Origin: an uncultured Bacteroides sp.
GTDB taxonomy: Bacteria > Bacteroidota > Bacteroidia > Bacteroidales > UBA932
Assembly (NCBI GenBank): GCA_900543205.1
Contig: UQQM01000006.1
Coordinates: 13,501-77,500 of the forward strand
Reading direction: 5' to 3'
DNA length: 64,000 nucleotides
Positions within the stretch are counted from its first letter, which is position 1. Every line of letters begins with the position of its first letter. A program made the position numbers and the translations under genes. Below the pieces are notes generated by a model. It saw nothing but the letters and a program-made list of their open reading frames with translations, did no database searches and was not told where the DNA came from. Below, one piece after another: positions 63,710 through 64,000 of the stretch.

Positions 63710-64000
<291 letters not shown>

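Overview
The window comes from a GC-rich member of the Bacteroidales (phylum Bacteroidota). The evidence is five SusC/SusD-type gene pairs or singles (four complete pairs), a hybrid two-component regulator, Bacteroidota-type promoters (TAnnTTTG), type IX secretion sorting domains on two proteases, an Rnf complex with RseC, and the atpD-C-B-E-F-H-A-G gene order. The genus cannot be fixed from the sequence. No rRNA, tRNA or CRISPR array was seen.

Layout. (1) 0-10.8 kb, + strand: a fructan-type polysaccharide utilisation locus. It has a fructose-sensor-like hybrid regulator split by a frameshift in a run of nine G, then SusC, SusD, a neutral-ceramidase-like hydrolase and a GH32 beta-fructosidase. 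(2) 10.8-16.7 kb, - strand: a second, visibly more AT-rich locus (SusC, SusD, alpha/beta-hydrolase esterase). Its susC carries a 19-bp tandem duplication just after the expected ATG, which throws that ATG out of frame. (3) 17.2-27.9 kb, - strand: a long housekeeping run of two M23 peptidases, MerR-like regulator, zinc-ribbon coiled-coil protein, DnaB, RseC, RnfBCDGEA and a small outer-membrane barrel. (4) 28-36 kb, + strand: alaS, an LptF/G-type permease fused in frame to methionyl-tRNA formyltransferase, a membrane polyferredoxin and an exported aldo/keto reductase. (5) 36-58 kb: a mirror-image locus. Two paralogous sets run outward from one small serine DNA invertase. Each has SusC, SusD, surface lipoprotein(s), an S8 subtilase with a type IX sorting domain, and a PorV-like outer-membrane barrel. 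(6) 58.7-64 kb, - strand: the F-type ATP synthase operon, cut by the window end inside atpD.

The most interesting part is region 5. The invertase gene sits between 56-bp inverted repeats (45854-45909 and 46799-46854, 55/56 identical). Each repeat covers the 5' leader, start codon and first codons of one susC. The two SusC proteins themselves are clearly diverged, so the leaders are much better conserved than the genes they precede. A perfect TAnnTTTG element lies on only one side of the segment and points at the right-hand operon. I read this as a candidate invertible switch choosing between two outward operons for surface proteolysis and SusCD-type (possibly peptide) uptake. The arrangement is seen; the switching and the peptide role are inferred.

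Regions 1 and 2 each carry a reading-frame break at a slippage-prone repeat. These may be phase-variable states, true inactivation or assembly errors, and raw reads would tell.
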